From the NCBI GenBank assembly GCA_950097015.1, contig CATNEN010000001.1:1910001-1974000 (forward strand): 64,000 nt of DNA, given 5' to 3'. Of the stretch, positions 38,701 to 44,100 are shown piece by piece (within the stretch, counting starts at the first letter, position 1; every line of letters starts with the position of its first letter). The notes under the pieces are model-generated. The model saw only the letters and a program-made list of their open reading frames with translations. It did no database searches and was not told the DNA's origin. The stretch comes from Macrostomum hystrix. Taxonomy: Eukaryota; Platyhelminthes; Macrostomidae. A program made the position numbers and the translations under genes.

Positions 38701-38896
38701 CGTCTGGTCCAGCCTCTGATGGATCAGGCGTGTCAACAACGTCAGTCTGAAGTACACTCTCCTGCGAGCCGATCTTGATTTTTAATTTAGCTAATCGAGC
38801 CCTGGGCCCCCTAGAATTGGAATCGTCGCCGCTGTCGCACTCAGGATCTGGGCAATGGCCAGAGTCAGACATTGGCTCCAGCTGTGGCTGCTGCAT
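5032..38896 (-). CDS. KMT2C/D: KMT2C/D-like (MLL3/4, trr+Lpt) histone H3K4 methyltransferase, 17 exons, 4616 aa
   Basis: This is the catalytic subunit of an MLL3/4 (COMPASS-like) complex, which monomethylates H3K4 at enhancers in the nucleus. Exons in transcript order: 38896-38541, 37340-35600, 35477-32490, 27171-26515, 22312-22060, 21965-21829, 21420-18883, 16170-16102, 15674-14690, 14594-13401, 13128-12353, 12271-11960, 11549-11094, 9720-9074, 8968-8804, 7367-7067, 5307-5032. Every junction is GT/AG and in phase, and the total of 13,851 nt divides by three. Domains: ePHD1 (about 137-356), two PHD fingers plus a Cys-rich half finger (363-485), PHD cluster 2 (702-879), an HMG-like segment (1671-1705), Q-rich regions, ePHD2 (4023-4127), FYRN/FYRC (4192-4345), a WDR5-binding ARSEP motif (4358), SET with NHSC (4553) and post-SET ending RKWMN. 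Length is near human KMT2C. The start Met is the least certain part, because an AG directly upstream could be an acceptor for another 5' exon. Confidence 0.95.
5330..6105. repeat. 25-bp minisatellite in KMT2 intron 16
   Basis: About 31 tandem units with core ATTAGGTAGGATGGATTAG, with variants GGACATT, GGAGATT and GCACATT. Some units are shortened (GGAAGGATGGATGG). The array starts about 25 bases upstream of the final exon's acceptor, so it abuts the branch-point region. Confidence 0.95.
6106..7066. other. rest of KMT2 intron 16
   Basis: AT-rich intronic sequence with no repeat array or supported ORF. Confidence 0.6.
7067..7367 (-). CDS. KMT2C/D: KMT2C/D-like exon 16 (N-terminal half of SET)
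   Basis: Residues 4425-4525. [18 protein letters not shown] is the pre-SET hallmark of KMT2C/D. The SET domain then begins with [15 protein letters not shown] (the AdoMet-binding GxG region), [12 protein letters not shown] and REKLYESQ. The donor is GTAAAC, phase 0. The SET domain is split from exon 17 by a 1.76-kb intron carrying a 25-bp minisatellite. Confidence 0.97.
7466..7812. repeat. 72-bp minisatellite in KMT2 intron 15
   Basis: Four full units plus a partial one, starting GCGGAGTGAGGTGGCTGACT at 7466, 7538, 7611, 7683 and 7755 (periods 72, 73, 72, 72). Each unit contains a diverged internal half with a second GGCGGAGTGGGGTGGG. The short ORFs over the array on both strands are by-products. 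Confidence 0.95.
7813..8803. other. rest of KMT2 intron 15
   Basis: AT-rich sequence. A CTGT-rich segment lies at about 8650-8780 next to the donor of exon 15. No gene is recognised. Confidence 0.5.
8804..8968 (-). CDS. KMT2C/D: KMT2C/D-like exon 15 (Ala-rich linker)
   Basis: Residues 4370-4425. The exon encodes [13 protein letters not shown] and an Ala/Ser-rich stretch between the WIN motif and the SET domain, where vertebrates have a similarly unconserved linker. It begins with A completing an Arg codon from exon 14 and ends with AG completing an Arg codon in exon 16, which supports its inclusion. It has the least conserved sequence of the C-terminal exons. Confidence 0.8.
9074..9720 (-). 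CDS. KMT2C/D: KMT2C/D-like exon 14 (FYRN, FYRC, WIN motif)
   Basis: Residues 4155-4370. FYRN ([16 protein letters not shown], then [15 protein letters not shown]) spans about 4192-4234, and FYRC ([12 protein letters not shown], then [17 protein letters not shown]) about 4238-4345. [12 protein letters not shown] carries the ARSEP WDR5-interaction (WIN) motif at about 4358-4362. The acceptor chosen is TTAG at 9721-9722, the only nearby one in phase with exon 13, and it leaves a short lineage-specific segment before FYRN. Confidence 0.94.
9778..9905 (+). repeat. tRNA-like SINE head in KMT2 intron 13
   Basis: GGTGGCAGAGCG (box-A-like) and GAGCTCGATTCC (box-B-like) sit at tRNA-like spacing, in sense with respect to the plus strand. 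The segment leads into the dispersed repeat at 9985-10155, so both may be one element with an ATT-rich tail. It does not fold as an obvious intact tRNA gene. Confidence 0.5.
9985..10155 (+). repeat. dispersed repeat, copy with inverted partner at 57.3 kb
   Basis: The stretch GTGTGCTCAGGAGTCAGCGA, then GGGCAGAATTGCCT and CTCGCTGGCTGCGG, matches the reverse complement of about 57285-57420 with scattered substitutions. Both copies end in an ATT-rich tail. This is consistent with a retroposed short element. Confidence 0.7.
10160..10240 (+). repeat. SINE-like head fragment
   Basis: CTTCTGACCGGGAGTCCAGG then GGGAGTTCGAATA resembles the tRNA-related head of the family at 2825-3050 and 27198-27425, with a box-B-like GTTCGAAT. 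The body is not evident. Confidence 0.4.
10241..10800. other. KMT2 intron 13, unremarkable part
   Basis: AT-rich intronic sequence with no array or supported ORF. Confidence 0.5.
10802..11064. repeat. 57-bp minisatellite in KMT2 intron 13
   Basis: About 4.5 units with core GCATAGCAACCGTGATCTTT, followed by AGCAGTCAAGG. The units are nearly identical. The array ends about 30 bases from the donor of exon 13. Confidence 0.95.
11094..11549 (-). CDS. KMT2C/D: KMT2C/D-like exon 13 (ePHD2)
   Basis: Residues 4003-4154. The second extended PHD runs from CLLCG (about 4023) through HLNCALW, a CSSC pair, a CYRSRC pair and YHVMCA to CPAH (about 4124). The pattern and spacing match the ePHD of vertebrate KMT2C/D, including the [20 protein letters not shown] stretch. 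The segment after the finger ([11 protein letters not shown]) leads into the FYR region. The donor is GTGAGC. Confidence 0.95.
11595..11932. repeat. 44-bp minisatellite in KMT2 intron 12
   Basis: About 7.5 units alternating CAGAGAAAACACCCCACTCC and GCTAGAGTAACCACCTCACT. The two halves are themselves related (CACTCCGC in each), pointing to an older 22-bp ancestor. It nearly fills the 410-bp intron between the exon-12 donor and the exon-13 acceptor. Confidence 0.95.
11960..12271 (-). CDS. KMT2C/D: KMT2C/D-like exon 12
   Basis: Residues 3899-4002, 104 codons. The C-terminal part, [15 protein letters not shown] then [10 protein letters not shown], matches the conserved KW(R/K)GVRW block of KMT2C/D that sits just before the second ePHD. 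The acceptor is CTTAG and the donor GTATGG. Confidence 0.9.
12353..13128 (-). CDS. KMT2C/D: KMT2C/D-like exon 11 (Cys-pair motif before ePHD2)
   Basis: Residues 3640-3898. After a linker, the motif [10 protein letters not shown] (about 3841) and VFCSSNC (about 3882) form a C..C..C..C arrangement matching the small zinc-knuckle-like region that precedes the second ePHD in KMT2C/D. Upstream, the predicted strand [13 protein letters not shown] is conspicuous in otherwise disordered sequence. The donor is GTGAGA. Confidence 0.9.
13183..13378. repeat. degenerate tandem repeat in KMT2 intron 10
   Basis: Two diverged units starting TTCACTGACTATTCTGC, followed by two shorter relatives of the ATGAGATTCGACCATAGACT segment. 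It looks like an old, decaying array compared with the others in the window. Confidence 0.7.
13401..14594 (-). CDS. KMT2C/D: KMT2C/D-like exon 10 (disordered linker)
   Basis: Residues 3242-3639 plus one base. The exon is low-complexity Gln, Ser, Ala and Pro with one basic patch, KKRRKG. No domain is recognised apart from a run of hydrophobic residues near its end ([13 protein letters not shown]). The acceptor is TTACAG and the donor GTGAGT, both in phase. Confidence 0.88.
14690..15674 (-). CDS. KMT2C/D: KMT2C/D-like exon 9 (coiled coil, long poly-Q, poly-A)
   Basis: Residues 2914-3241 plus one base. It opens with a coiled-coil-forming segment ([20 protein letters not shown]). Poly-Q runs follow, the longest about 20 codons near 15394-15447, along with several Ala runs. 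A second helix, [20 protein letters not shown], is near the middle. The donor GTAAAT follows AAAG and joins the CT of exon 10 to make Ala. An alternative GTTAAA donor seven bases earlier would break the phase. Confidence 0.88.
15675..16101. other. KMT2 intron 8
   Basis: AT-rich, 427 nt, no repeat array. The 63-residue minus-strand ORF at 15765-15956 has no support. Confidence 0.6.
16102..16170 (-). CDS. KMT2C/D: KMT2C/D-like exon 8 (23 codons)
   Basis: A 69-nt micro-exon encoding [20 protein letters not shown] and three more residues (2891-2913). The acceptor is TTTTAG and the donor GTAAAG; phase 0 at both ends. It lies between the basic [10 protein letters not shown] segment and the coiled coil of exon 9, where vertebrate KMT2C/D carry a short acidic segment. 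Confidence 0.85.
16425..18470. repeat. 29-bp minisatellite in KMT2 intron 7 (about 2 kb)
   Basis: About 70 tandem units with core GATCTAGAAGGCTTGTTG, followed by ATAAACCTGGG. Variants include GTAAACC, GGGTTG and a longer unit carrying CCTAGGGATCATGGGATC. The long variant recurs at about 16640, 16795, 16920, 17245 and 17370, always followed by similar unit orders, indicating block duplication. This is the largest array in the KMT2 gene and fills most of the intron. Confidence 0.97.
18471..18882. other. KMT2 intron 7, donor-proximal part
   Basis: AT-rich sequence between the array and exon 7. The reading frame runs on past the exon-7 donor for about 60 residues, which is intronic read-through. 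Confidence 0.6.
18883..21420 (-). CDS. KMT2C/D: KMT2C/D-like exon 7 (Q-rich; 23-aa Cys repeat)
   Basis: Residues 2045-2890, exactly 846 codons. Q/H-rich sequence flanks a block of eleven tandem 23-residue repeats at about 2288-2540 whose core is [13 protein letters not shown], encoded by a 69-bp tandem repeat. An Ala run, more Q/H-rich sequence and a basic coiled-coil start ([20 protein letters not shown]) follow. The C-terminal [10 protein letters not shown] matches the conserved basic region that precedes the KMT2 coiled coil. The donor is GTGAGT. The opposite strand also stays open through the repeat, but that is a by-product of the repeat. Confidence 0.92.
19920..20692 (-). repeat. 69-bp coding minisatellite inside KMT2 exon 7
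   Basis: Nine near-identical 69-bp units plus two shorter, diverged units at the low-coordinate end encode [13 protein letters not shown] followed by [10 protein letters not shown] or variants. Recurrent substitutions (CEP to CEH, DAAA to DAAT) alternate between units, suggesting unequal exchange of multi-unit blocks. Because 69 is a multiple of three, copy number can change without breaking the frame. Confidence 0.95.
21421..21828. other. KMT2 intron 6
   Basis: AT-rich, 408 nt, no array or ORF of note. Confidence 0.6.
21829..21965 (-). CDS. KMT2C/D: KMT2C/D-like exon 6 (short, ends in poly-Q)
   Basis: Residues 1999-2044. It is a Pro/Ser-rich segment ending in a glutamine run. The acceptor is AAACAG and the donor GTTGGC. 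The phase fits both neighbours. Only 94 nt separate it from exon 5. Confidence 0.87.
22060..22312 (-). CDS. KMT2C/D: KMT2C/D-like exon 5 (LxxLL motif)
   Basis: Residues 1915-1998 plus one base. The exon contains LRELL at about 1952-1956, an LxxLL nuclear-receptor box followed by a basic helix-like segment [11 protein letters not shown]. Methionine- and glutamine-rich sequence follows. The donor is GTAAAA in phase 1, joining the TC of exon 6 to make Val. Confidence 0.88.
22370..22520 (-). repeat. SINE-like element in KMT2 intron 4
   Basis: Read on the minus strand: GACTCCTGACTGAGAGGTCG then GTGAGTTCGAATCAG, the same head as at 2825-3050, with a box-B-like GTTCGAATC. The body has CAACCAGCTG, as in the other copies. 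The KMT2 gene is on the minus strand, so this copy lies in sense within its pre-mRNA. Confidence 0.65.
22532..22559. repeat. interrupted poly-G tract
   Basis: Two runs of nine to ten G separated by a few bases in KMT2 intron 4. This could form a G-quadruplex on the plus strand. Runs of this kind are also prone to sequencing error. Confidence 0.7.
22800..23100 (+). repeat. dispersed repeat with TATA-like end, copy 1
   Basis: About 290 bp that recur at about 57448-57755 in the same orientation. Shared blocks include CAGCATGTCACCCGAATGTG, GACGCGAATTTCTCCAATTT and CGCCTAGTCTGTCAACCAA. Both copies end with TTGGTATAAA followed by GCGGCCGGAAAATGGCTTGG or a close variant, which looks like a TATA box with downstream promoter sequence. 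It may be part of a retroelement terminal repeat or a gene-promoter-derived repeat. No complete ORF is conserved. Confidence 0.75.
23101..26514. other. KMT2 intron 4, remainder
   Basis: About 3.4 kb of AT-rich intron. Short ORFs (for example 25286-25489 and 25921-26321) lack splice context, family similarity or coding composition. No array is present. Confidence 0.5.
26515..27171 (-). CDS. KMT2C/D: KMT2C/D-like exon 4 (HMG continuation, Q/P-rich)
   Basis: Residues 1696-1914. The first residues, [13 protein letters not shown], complete the HMG-like segment of exon 3 in the way KARDNRA follows the LPTEDR motif in vertebrates. The rest is Pro-, Gly- and Gln-rich with several CAG/CAA runs. The acceptor is TTTAG and the donor GTAAGC; phase 0 at both ends. 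Confidence 0.9.
27198..27425 (+). repeat. SINE-like element in KMT2 intron 3
   Basis: The tRNA-like head GTGGCCTGGTGTTCATGG precedes AGGTCGGGGGTTCGAATTTC (box B). The body contains TTCACTCAGCAGTAAAAT and the end has CCAGTCCACGGACTG, the palindromic tail motif also found at about 2870 and 45630. It lies antisense to KMT2. Confidence 0.65.
27426..28510. other. KMT2 intron 3, unremarkable part
   Basis: AT-rich intron, no array or supported ORF. Confidence 0.5.
28530..29155. repeat. 16-bp polypurine minisatellite in KMT2 intron 3
   Basis: About 620 bp in which the plus strand is almost pure purine, with unit GGGAGAGATGGAGAAA and shorter GGGAGAAA variants. The KMT2 transcript therefore contains a long polypyrimidine (UC-rich) tract. 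Long ORFs in four or more frames over this array are by-products of the repeat. Confidence 0.95.
29156..30050. other. KMT2 intron 3, between arrays
   Basis: AT-rich sequence without recognised features. Confidence 0.5.
30060..30690. repeat. 32-bp minisatellite in KMT2 intron 3
   Basis: About 19 units with core CATAACACCTCAGTGTCATA, then an ACACGATAGCGA or ACATGCTAGCAA variant. The two variants alternate in the right half, suggesting a two-unit (64-bp) higher-order period. Confidence 0.95.
30691..31394. other. KMT2 intron 3, between arrays
   Basis: AT-rich sequence. A GC-richer patch at about 31080-31165 is not identified. Confidence 0.45.
31395..32385. repeat. 33-bp minisatellite in KMT2 intron 3
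   Basis: About 30 units with core GGGTAATGACCAAACTAAAC, then ACACAATGGACGT or ACAGAATGGAAGT. The period is a multiple of three and the unit lacks stops in several frames, so repetitive ORFs of more than 200 residues appear on both strands. The array ends about 100 bases from the exon-3 donor. Confidence 0.95.
32490..35477 (-). CDS. KMT2C/D: KMT2C/D-like exon 3 (second PHD cluster, linker, HMG-like start)
   Basis: Residues 700-1695, exactly 996 codons. The PHD cluster occupies about 702-879 and includes the finger starting [12 protein letters not shown], which corresponds to the sixth PHD of KMT2D. A long disordered linker follows with basic runs ([15 protein letters not shown]), poly-Q, a 15-residue-scale proline run and an acidic, activation-domain-like segment rich in Asp, Met and Leu. 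The C-terminal [14 protein letters not shown] resembles the HMG-box region of KMT2C/D and continues in exon 4. The donor is GTAAGT. Confidence 0.93.
35600..37340 (-). CDS. KMT2C/D: KMT2C/D-like exon 2 (ePHD1 and first PHD cluster)
   Basis: Residues 119-699. A short poly-Q run is followed by the extended PHD starting LCAFC at about 136 and ending near CLDH at 353. PHD fingers follow, starting CYVC (about 363) and CKAC (about 413), then a half finger (CRVC..CGRC, about 461-485). After residue 490 the sequence is low-complexity Ala/Ser/Gly/Pro with basic patches, as expected for the linker between the two PHD clusters. The acceptor is TTTTAG and the donor GTTTGT; the exon ends in phase 0. Confidence 0.93.
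37405..38100. repeat. 21-bp minisatellite in KMT2 intron 1
   Basis: About 30 units with core AGATCAAGTCTCAAATCTAG and CTCTAATCTAG or CTCTAACCTAG variants. A 60-bp block near 37370-37440 is repeated at about 37455-37510, showing an extra duplication at the edge of the array. Confidence 0.95.
38101..38540. other. KMT2 intron 1, remainder
   Basis: AT-rich sequence with no recognised feature. Confidence 0.5.
38541..38896 (-). CDS. KMT2C/D: KMT2C/D-like exon 1 (N-terminus)
   Basis: Residues 1-118 plus two bases of codon 119. The exon encodes an acidic, Ser-rich, low-complexity N-terminus with a basic patch, [13 protein letters not shown], at about residues 32-44. The donor GTAGAT follows the codon fragment AG, which joins C of exon 2 to make Ser. 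An in-frame TAG lies 21 bases before the ATG. The sequence AACAG just upstream could alternatively be an acceptor, making this an internal exon. Confidence 0.75.
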
Positions 38897-41158
38897 TGCA
38901 CCACTGTTTAAGAGCTAGTTAAACTATCGAACTTGGCGAAATTAGTTGCTCCTCTATTGCTAGATTTGCAAATCACAAACCAGAGAGAGAAAAAATACAC
39001 AAACCGATGGGGAGAGACGATTTGGGAAGGGGGCTACAGGTGGGCCATGAGGTGTACGCAATCACCCCTTGGACCACTGGAGCACCATAGTAGGATTGAA
39101 CTGAAAATTATAGGCATTGGGAGAAATTTATTTGCAACATGATCGAGAAGCATGTTGATTGCAATTACATTTTAAAAGAAAAATATTGAGCTGGATACAT
39201 TTATTTAAATTTTTAGAATTAATAAAAGTCCTAAAGATTTTTAGGTATTGCTTTTAAAATAAATTAATCAATACTTAAATAACTATAAGCAATTTTTCTG
39301 GAAATATTTAATAATAATAGATTTTTTAATCAAGCTAGCAAAATTAAAAGACCAGCTTTCTAGTTTGAAAGGCCTAATAATATATATATATATATACAAT
39401 GAATAGCTACATTTACAAAAGTGTAAAGCATATTTTTCATCATGAGTTAATATATAGGCCAAATTATAATGTCCTGAATATGTCTATTTAAAAGTAGCTT
39501 CAAATGAAATACTTTAGATTAGCCTCATTCAAACACATTGTTCATATAAAATCTTAATGAAATAATTTTGTTGCTAGTTTGAATACAAAATGAAGCAAAT
39601 AAGGATTTGTAAGTATGCAGCATTTCTTATAGCATGGCTGAGTTGCATGTGTTCAGTAGCTTGGCATCAGGGACTGCTTTTGTTCTGAGTTCCCACCTTG
39701 CCTCTCATAGCTATTCTGCCCATCAAGTGCATCCAACTGCACCATCAATGTCTACGAGGTCTGCCAACTATTCTAGAGTAGTTCTGGGTTTAAGTTTGAT
39801 TTTATGGATGCTTACTTGATATTGCATAAATATTAAAAATTCTAAGAATATTTTATATAAAAGCTGAAATTATCAAAGTTGACATCAAGCTAAAATATAA
39901 AAACCTAAATTGTGATTGTTGTGGGATGAGTGGCATAGTGGTACAATAGGGCCTATATTTGCCTTTATAACAAAGCCCTTGGGCTTGATTCCATGGCAAG
40001 GTCATGCACTTTCCATTGAATAGTGAATTAAGTGAATAGAAGACAATTAATTATTATAAACAATTAATTGGCCAACAACTAAAGTTTTCTAAACTTTACT
40101 AAAGTTTTCTAGCTGGGGCCAATGTTATTTTTTAATATAATGAATTGTCTTTTATTAACTAAATTGGCATTGGGCCTAGGCCTATCTATAAGCTTTTTAA
40201 GTATTCATGACCATGGGCCAAGTATGTAGTCAAGAAGGGGCATTTTTTGGTTTTCTACTCTACATTATTTTCTACCACTTTTTTAACTTTTTAAGATCTA
40301 ATATTTATCTAAGATTCTGAGCTTGGTCAAATTTTATTAAGTATATTTGATCTCATATCCATAAATAGTTTGGCCTAGTGACTTAGTAAGCAACTATAAG
40401 TATTTAGCTTGAAATCCAACAGAAAGATAATGTTAATGCAACTTGCATAGCCAGCCCTTTGAGGTTAGGCCCTAGGGCCCCTATAGTTAAAATATCATTA
40501 ACTTTAAAAACTAAGATTTAGGCTAGTCTAGTAAGATACTATACAAAAAGTAAGACCTAGCATTAACTAAATTTAGCTAAAAGGTGATAAAAATTGAAGT
40601 GATAGTGTTAAAAGCCTAAAATATTATCTATAACTATATAGGGGCCTACTAGATGTAATACATTTTCTTTAGATTTACTTAAAGTTAAATAATAATACTT
40701 TTATTAATTCACTTGCTATCCAATTATTAGATGCTACACAGAAAATAGCTAGTGTTTACGGCAACTGCTTCCAACCAAGAAGACTCGACTTACACTACAG
40801 TAAAAATATATATAATAAATAAATTATAACATGATTAATCGATCAGGACAGTATTTAATAAAGTTCTTTAAATTCAGTCTGTTATAACGAACATTGTACT
40901 AATATGTATTTTTAAAAGTGATGTTTTTTTGCTGCAAGTTTGAAAAATAACTCCTCCTGCTTATAAAATAGTTACAATTTTTAGATAAATGACTGAGAAA
41001 ACTTAAAAATTATGTCTAGTTGTTTTACTCGGTATCTATGCAACTGAGGCCTCGAGTATTTAACTTACGCTAACATATATCATTTCCTAGTCGTGGATGG
41101 ACAGCATTAACGCTTCTTTCACTCTAGTCTCTAAAAAATCATAGCAAAGCTTGACTGA
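38897..41158. promoter_or_regulatory. divergent intergenic region between KMT2C/D-like and SPATA18 genes
   Basis: About 2.3 kb separates the two divergent start codons, so both promoters should lie here. The sequence is strongly AT-rich, with a short TA run at about 39384-39400 and a tRNA-like element at 39912-40010. No clear TATA box, CpG-rich block or CCAAT pair could be assigned to either gene. Short ORFs such as 39634-39819 look like chance. Confidence 0.4.
39912..40010 (+). repeat. tRNA-like SINE head
   Basis: GAGTGGCATAGTGGTACAAT closely matches a pol III box A. GGGCTTGATTCCATGGC about 45 bases later resembles box B. The arrangement parallels 9778-9905. An intact tRNA cloverleaf is not apparent, so this is more likely a SINE head than a gene. 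Confidence 0.5.
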
Positions 41159-44100
41159 ATGGCTGAATCTTTGAGACGGCTAGTTGATATAGGCTCTTTT
41201 TCGATACTTCAAGAAAAGTTGGAAAAATGGTGTCGTGATTACAATGTAAGTGTGCAGTTTTACCATTTTTTGTGAACTCAAAAATTTCATAAACACAAAT
41301 CCTGATATATTTAATAAAGTTACTGATCCAGATTGTATTCTAGTAGTTTATGGGAAAGAATTTAAACTGCTTTAAAGTTTTTACCATTTATAACTATTTT
41401 TTGACGATTTCGAAACTAGTACTATGCAAAACTATTTACCGCAATATATAAATATACATATTGTCAGGAATCTAAAACATCTGTTCTCATAAAATTATCT
41501 AAATTTTACCTATCTTGCACCAGCGCAATACCAGCGACGAGAATGTTGCCACAGCGTGTGAGATTGTGGAGCTGAACGCCAGGGTTCAAGGCCAGTTATT
41601 CAAACTTCTTAGTCTCTGTGCTTCTGAAGGTTAGTTGTACACCGATTTTTTCCAAAAAACTAAATGATATTTTTGCGCTGTCAAATTGAGTTATATTGTG
41701 AGAAATATTTTAATTAAACGAAATATTGTAGGCGGGTTGTACGGCACCGGAGCCGCGGCTATTCGTTCGCGCCTGCTGCCACTACTGGGGCACGGCTTCT
41801 TCGCCAGCGGTCTGAGCTCCGACGCATCGTTAAGCGTCATTGCCGATGCAGCCAATCGGGAGCGCGAACTTGGTGAAGTGCGCCGATCCTACGAACAGTC
41901 GTTGGATGAGCTGGAGGCTGAGTTAGGCAAATTCAAAGCCGAGAATGATGACATCCGCGCTGAGTGAGTTGCAATTATTTCATAACCATGCGTCAATCAT
42001 GTGTTTAGATAGATTTTTAACTTATTAAATAAATAATTTTAATTAGACTGGAAGACACGAAGCAGGAGCTGGACAGACAGAGTCGGGCGTCAGCCAGTGA
42101 GAAGATGTTCTCCGAGGCTGAAATTCGCGATCTGAAATTTAAGTAAGTCGTCAATGGTATAATATTGTGTGTCGTTTGACAGAGAAGCTTTGAGAAAGGG
42201 AGACCTTTCGTTCACTGCTCTATCAATAAATATGAACTTAGACGAGTCATTCATCAAACAAAAAATCTATGTTTCCCAGACTATCCGAAGCTGAAGCTGA
42301 GAACGATCGCCTGAGGTCGCGAGTTCGCATCCTGGACGACTACGAACGCCAGGTGCGCCACCTTCGCGAGGAGATCGCCATCCTGCAAGGTCGGCCGTTA
42401 TTGTATCCGCCGCCGCTGCTGCCGCTGCCGCCGCCGCCGCCGCAGCCAGTGTCAAGGCCGAGGACACCAACTTCAAAGGAGACGCCAGTCAGCGATGAGT
42501 GAGACCCCGAGGGACAATGGACAGTGCTCGTAGATAAAAAGGAGATTTACGTATCTACGAGCTCGTAAAGTTTACTCGTAATGATTTACAGCTTATAAAC
42601 GGTAGAAGACCCAGGGGGGTACTTAGAATATCCTATATCTCCTAACATATTTAACCAATCGCCATGAAAATCCAGAACAGAGGGCTCAAATTTTCCGCTT
42701 CATCCGATAAAGCAACTTCATCAATGATTCTAGTCGGGACGTTTAGTAGAAAAACAACCAATGTCGGTATAATTTTTCTGCTAAAAAAATTTATTACATA
42801 GTTAATGTCAGGTATTAGTGTTGATTATACTTGTAATTATACATTTTTTCTTGAAATGGAAATTTTTACTGCGGTGTTTGACTACGAGTATAATGATGAG
42901 TACTTAAAAAAATGGTGCTTAAAAACTCTAAATTTAGTGCCTAGCAAAAACGTCTACTTCTAAGCAATTGGAGTCACTAAATGAAATGAAAAGTCAGAAA
43001 TGAAACGCTAGGCTTCTTTGGGATCCAACACTGGATCGATACCCAAGCCCATTAACCCACTATAGAGGAGGGACGTCTGTCATTTCTCCCACGTTTCAGT
43101 TATGGGATAAAACATTTCACACCCTAATCCCTCATTAGGCCTCTCGTATTTCCTTCTCAACCATTTCAACAACTGCGGAGATGGCTTTGTGCTATTTAGA
43201 AATGCTGTCAGTTATCTCAATTCCTAAGATAATTGCTTTGCATGGGGAAAAGCCAATCAAATTCAGAAAAACCCAATTCCCTAACACCAGCGAGCTGGCA
43301 GATTCCGTCAGCAGTCACCTGGCCTACCACGGCCGTCCGGGGCCGCTGTCGCCGCTGTCGCCGCACGACCCGATTCAGCGATCTCGTCAGCAGGCTCTTG
43401 TGGCCCGTTTCAACGACGCATTCTCGTTGGCTCGTCTAGAGGCCATGGAGACGCTGCGGCGTTACTATGACGACAATGTCAACAATCAGAAGATTGTCTT
43501 CGCGGCTGTTTTGGTGAGTTTTATAACTGTCAATCAATCAATCTATCGATCAGTCTATCTATCTATGTATCTAAATTTTTTCTTTCTACACATATTTTTA
43601 GGTAGATCTTATGGACCATTGTACTTTTAATTAGCATTTTTTATTCAGGAGTTTTTTATGGCTTAAGGGGTCTCAGGAAGTAACGGACAATAGCACAGAA
43701 ATCTTTGAAATTAAGCTTTGAAATCCTCATTAAAAATATGAAAAAAGACAGACATTTTACTGTAACGCGTACAATGCGATGCTTCCATTAAAACGACATG
43801 AGTTAGAAATTTGCTAACTCTCAATTTTAATTTCTTGCCATTATTTGACAATCTACAATCCATCTAATCTGACAGGAGGCATTCAGTTCAGCCAAGCTAG
43901 CTTTCAGAGCCTTCAAATCAAAAGTGCGCTCCCAGTTGTTGCTTAGCCACGTTGGACCGGACACTCTGGAGGAAGCTGTGCAGGACTACATCAACTGTCA
44001 CACCGACATGTACGACCTTCACGCCTTAGTACAGGTAAGGCTCAATGATTGTGTGATAATTTATAACTCAGGCTGTGTTCCTAACCTAAAAATCCCTACC

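Noticed and set aside
39912-40010. Functional tRNA gene
   Set aside because: Box A and B are recognisable, but I could not pair a full acceptor stem or anticodon arm, and a similar head recurs in dispersed repeats.
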